From Bog-756 sp963828385 (GTDB taxonomy: Bacteria > Actinomycetota > Acidimicrobiia > Acidimicrobiales > RAAP-2): a DNA stretch of 64,000 nt. The notes beneath the pieces were generated by a model, which was not told the DNA's origin, ran no database searches, and saw only the letters and a list, made by a program, of their open reading frames with translations. Of the stretch, positions 61,040 through 64,000 are shown one piece after another (position 1 is the first letter of the stretch; every line of letters begins with the position of its first letter). The stretch is from contig CAWHEF010000002.1 of NCBI GenBank assembly GCA_963828385.1, positions 2,930,550-2,994,549 of the forward strand, read 5' to 3'. The translations under genes and the position numbers were made by a program.

Positions 61040-62423
61040 ATGAGCTCGAACGCGTATCTCTGCCGTCTTCGACGGTCCTGTCCCCATGTCCCCGATCACC
61101 TGGCCGGTCGATTCGACCCGGTCCCGACCGGCCCCAGTCGCGCCGAGCGACGGGCCGGCAAGGCCACCGTCGCGCTCGGCGGGTTGGCCGTCGGTGTCCC
61201 AGCCGCCCTCGCCGCCTCTTCCTCGGTGGCATCGGCCGCACCACCCCCGCCGCCGGCCCCGACCCGGCCCCTGCCTCTGCGCCGGCTCCCATCCCTGACG
61301 GGGTGGGCACATGTTGCCGCGCCCATCGTGGGCATGTCGGCCGCCCCTCAGGGCAACGGGTACTGGGAGGTCGGCGGCGACGGCGGCGTCTTCACCTTCG
61401 GCGATGCCGGCTACTACGGATCGGCGGCGTCGATCCACCTCGACCAGCCCGACCGTCGGCATCGCCGCCACGCCCGGACGGCAAGGGTTACTGGGTGGCC
61501 GTACCGACGGGGGCGTCTTCGCCTTCGGCGACGCCGGCTACTACGGGTCGGCGGCATCGATGCATGTCAACCAGCCGTAGTCGGGATCATGGCCACTCCC
61601 GACGGCGACGGCTACTGGCTGGTCGGTGCCGACGGGGGCGTCTTCGCCTTCGGCGACGCCGGCTACTACGGCTCCGCTGCCGGCGTGTCCATCAGCCCGA
61701 TCGTCGGTGGGCTCGCCCCACGGCGGACGGCACGCGGTACTGGGAGGCCTCGGCGAACGGCGCCGTCTACTCCTTCGGCGACGCCGCCTTCAGCGGTCGG
61801 GCCACCCCGGCCACGCCCGTCGTGGGCATCACGGCCTCGGGCGACGGCTACCGTCTGGTCGGTCGCCGACGGTGGCGTCCTCGACTTCGGCGACGCCGCC
61901 TACTTCGGCTCCATGGCCGGCCAGGAGCTGACCAAGCCGGTCGTCGGCATGGCGGCCGCACCCGATGCGCGGGTACTGGGAGGTCGGTGCCGACGGCGGC
62001 ATCTTCAACTTCGGCGGCGCCGTCCTCGTACGGATCGCTCGGCGGCAGCACGTTGGCCGCACCGCCTGCTCCTCCGGCACCGGCCCCGACACGCCCTGCC
62101 ACCCCGGGTCAGCCAGCGGCGCTGCCCATGACCGCATCGTCCAGGCATCGGCCGGTGGTGGCCCCACCGCGGCCAGATGGCCGCCTGGGAGAAGGTCAAC
62201 ATGTGTGAGGAGGGAGGCGCTGGAACGTCGACGGGGGGAGCTACAGCGGCGGCCTCGGCATTAGCCATGCCGACTGGAGCCAGTTCAACACGTTCGGCTT
62301 TCCCGCTGACGCCGCCCAAGCCACCCCGGCAGAGCAGATCCGGGTGGCCGTGGCCTTCGCCTCCACTACTACGGCAACCCCAACGCCGCCCCGGACCAGA
62401 ACGGGTGCTCCGGGGGGTACTGA
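61040..62423 (+). pseudogene. Secreted repeat protein with Rpf-like domain, frameshifted
   Basis: ATG 61040 has GAGGAAAGG upstream. A Sec-type leader (ALGGLAVGVPAALAASSSVASAA) is followed by about six copies of a roughly 45-residue unit with cores such as GYWEVGGDGGVFTFGDAGYY and GYWLVGADGGVFAFGDAGYY, then a Pro/Ala linker. The C-terminus reads WEKVNMCEEGG, W-NVDGGSYSGGLGISHADW and PAEQIRVAVAFA, the Rpf/transglycosylase-like domain with its catalytic Glu after Cys, and ends NGCSGGY plus TGA at 62421. Several single-base indels must be corrected. The likely job is peptidoglycan cleavage at the surface during growth or resuscitation. Confidence 0.65.
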
Positions 62424-62629
62424 CCGGTTGGGCAGAACCACCGGCGACAGGGGCGAGAGATGAGGACTGGCGCCGTTGGCGCCGGTCCTCACTCGTCGTG
62501 ACCCGAGACCCGATCGGATGGGTCGAATGCTGGGGCCGGCCTCCCCCATACTGGACGTATCCAGGACGGCCCGTAGTCATCCCAAGACGGCCCGTCGTCG
62601 GCCACCGTCCCGCCCGCCGAGGAGGCGCC

Positions 62630-63190
62630 GTGCCCACCGTCGAGGAGTTGGCCGCCCGGGTTGCGGCATTGGAGGCCCGGACGGCAACGAGCGAGAGTGT
62701 GCTCGCCATCCAGACGTTGAAGGCCCGCTACGGCGAGGTCGTGGACAGCCGGTTCTCGGGTGGCTCGGTGGTGGACGAGACCGAGGTCCGGCGACTCGCC
62801 CAAGAGGCGACGAACCTTTTCACCGAGGATGCCACATGGGACGGCGGCCCCGGTCTCGGGCTGGTCAGGGGCCGAGCCGCCATTGCCGACCGGCTGGCCC
62901 GTCCCACGCTCGTCTTCGCCCGTCACCTCTTCGTCAGGCCCCGGATCGCCGTCGAGGGGGACCGGGCGCGGGGCCGCTGGGACCTCCTCTGTCCCTGCAC
63001 CACAGAGGACGGCGTGCCGCGGTGGATGTGCGGGTACGAGGATGACGAGTGCCGGCGGGACGGAGCGACCTGGCTGCACGAGTCGATGCGGCTGACCACC
63101 GTGTTCGTGGCCCCGGTGGCCGACGGGTGGACGCCCCCCTCGCAGCTGACCAGCTCGTGGTTGTACGCCGCCCGGGCCGGGCCGAACCGG
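62630..63190 (+). CDS. SnoaL-like (NTF2-fold) protein, 3' end unclear
   Basis: From GTG 62630 (GGAGG at 62620-62624) the frame gives an N-terminal helix VEELAARVAALEART, then VLAIQTLKARYGEVVDSRF, LFTEDATWDGGPGLGLVRGRAAIADRL and WLHESMRLTTVFVAP, a SnoaL-like cone-shaped fold of about 180 residues. The frame does not stop where the family normally ends; it runs on into sequence that belongs to an opposite-strand gene. A TGA in another frame at 63193-63195 would end it if one base is wrong. Function (binding, isomerase or hydratase) is unknown. Confidence 0.65.
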
Positions 63191-64000
63191 GCTGAGCAGT
63201 CTGCCGGGCCCGCTGACGCGGCGATGCGAACGTCGTGGCGGCTGCTGCCGGCGAAGCTGCTGCCGTCCGGCATGGCCTGCCGGTCGCCGTCGATCCACAC
63301 CCCGGCGGGCCAGGAACTGCACGACCGCATGAGCGACAGGACCAGCGTGCCGTCCGGGCTGGCCCGCCGCTCGGGGTGCCCCGGTTCAGCAGCGCCAGCG
63401 ACCAGTCACCGCCAGCGGGGGGATCGGCCGGGGCCGCACTGTCGGCCAGGTCGGCCGCGGGCACCTCGATCACCGCGTCGGCCAGATCTTCGGTCAGCGC
63501 GGTCATGGCGCGGGCCAGCCCGGGCGCGCCCCGCCGGTGACGATCAGCACCGGCAGGTCGGCCGGGCCGCGCAGGTCGGCACTGGGCTGGTGGGTCTGCG
63601 CCCGGGGCCGGGCCGCGGGCAGCCACAACCGGACCGCGCCGCCCCCGCCTCCGCCCGGGCCGCCAGTTCCTTGGCGTAGCCGTTGCCCGCCGCGGCCAGC
63701 GCCGCCGCGGTGAAGGCGTTCTCGTCCGGTCCGCCCAGCGTGATCCGTACGTCGGGCACGTTGGAGTCGGCGTCGATGCCGCCGTACCGGGGCCCGTCGG
63801 AACGCGAGCAGGTCGCGGTGACCCCGGCCGCGGCCAGCGCCGCGATCAGGGCCCGCACCTCGTCGTGGCCGCTGAGTTTGCCCGCAGGCCGGGGTCGCCG
63901 ACTTCAGCCACGCCGATGGCCTGGGTCAGCCGGGTGCCGTCGGCGCCGGTCAGCGGCCACCCGGGCGGTTGAGCCTAGTCCGAACCAGTCGTGGGCCGGG
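63150..64000 (-). pseudogene. GH38-like alpha-mannosidase C-terminal part, frameshifted, both ends missing
   Basis: Reading minus-strand frames in turn gives AHDWFGLGSTARV, then WPLTGADGTRLTQAIGVAEVGDPGLR, GKLSGHDEVRALIAALAAAGV, SRSDGPRYGGIDADSNVPDV, SLALLNRGTPSG, and SLMRSCSSWPAGVWIDG followed by PDGSSFA, matching the C-terminal half of actinobacterial GH38 alpha-mannosidase-like proteins. The N-terminal half lies beyond the window. At least five frame changes are needed. No stop codon is found near the expected end; similarity fades near AAYNHELV at about 63160, where the plus-strand SnoaL-like gene begins its own C-terminus. Confidence 0.5.

Noticed and set aside
60774..61310. Minus-strand ORF upstream of the Rpf-like gene
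   Set aside because: It overlaps the signal-peptide region of the plus-strand gene in antisense and lacks any motif.

Overview
The window is high-GC DNA with frequent GTG starts, dense 4-nt gene overlaps, an HspR-type heat-shock locus and many actinobacterial gene families. I infer an uncultured or little-studied member of the Actinomycetota, possibly Acidimicrobiia. No rRNA marker is present to fix this. Much of the left half is housekeeping; the right half is accessory metabolism, secreted proteins and regulation.

Layout. 0-2.4 kb: an edge-truncated M15-like peptidase (-), an RNA 2',3'-cyclic phosphodiesterase and a frameshifted PadR regulator. 2.4-16.5 kb: the whole IMP pathway apart from purN/purH functions, on the minus strand in two blocks. 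purA-purD-purB-purC-purS-purQ is one chain in which every junction overlaps by 1-4 nt. purL lies downstream, and purF-purM-pyrE form a second overlapping chain. A secreted GH5 enzyme sits between purL and purF, and a small conserved plus-strand gene sits between purQ and purL. 16.5-23.1 kb: a dnaK-grpE-dnaJ-hspR-clpB heat-shock operon. 23.3-31.2 kb: phosphoglycerate mutase, PII plus ammonium transporter, membrane proteins, a cyclic-nucleotide-binding protein, a membrane Fe-S oxidoreductase and dCTP deaminase. 31-34.5 kb: a TetR-like regulator, tRNA-Gly(CCC), then a gene-poor patch with two arrays of 20-bp repeats resembling IS21-type ends and a putative 2OG-Fe(II) oxygenase. 34.7-47 kb: accessory catabolism (VOC, decayed carboxymuconolactone decarboxylase, phosphotransferase-DUF6285 fusion, DUF7065-like, SRPBCC, two amidohydrolases, nitroreductase, D-aminoacylase-like), vapBC, and a DUF4331 plus Tat-protein pair. 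47-57.6 kb: two YCII/DGPF genes with an ECF42-type sigma factor, a secreted beta-propeller, a second TetR-like paralogue, an HtrA protease, a candidate small RNA, an AGPS-like FAD oxidase, a DUF2510 protein and CutA.

57.7-64 kb holds tldD, a tldE/pmbA-like gene, a secreted repeat protein with an Rpf-like domain, a SnoaL-like gene and an edge-truncated GH38-like gene. Several are broken by many single-base indels although their codons are otherwise intact. padR, pyrE and the 3' end of dnaK carry single indels too, the latter two in G/C runs. I read most of these as sequencing or assembly errors. Near 63.15-63.2 kb two opposite-strand genes collide without proper ends, which may be a chimeric join.

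Regulatory signals repeat across the window. Several genes without a Shine-Dalgarno sequence have a TANNNT-like box 6-8 nt before the start codon, the spacing expected for leaderless mRNAs. The strongest candidate for something undescribed is an intergenic transcription unit at 54.64-54.94 kb with a promoter and a terminator but no convincing ORF.
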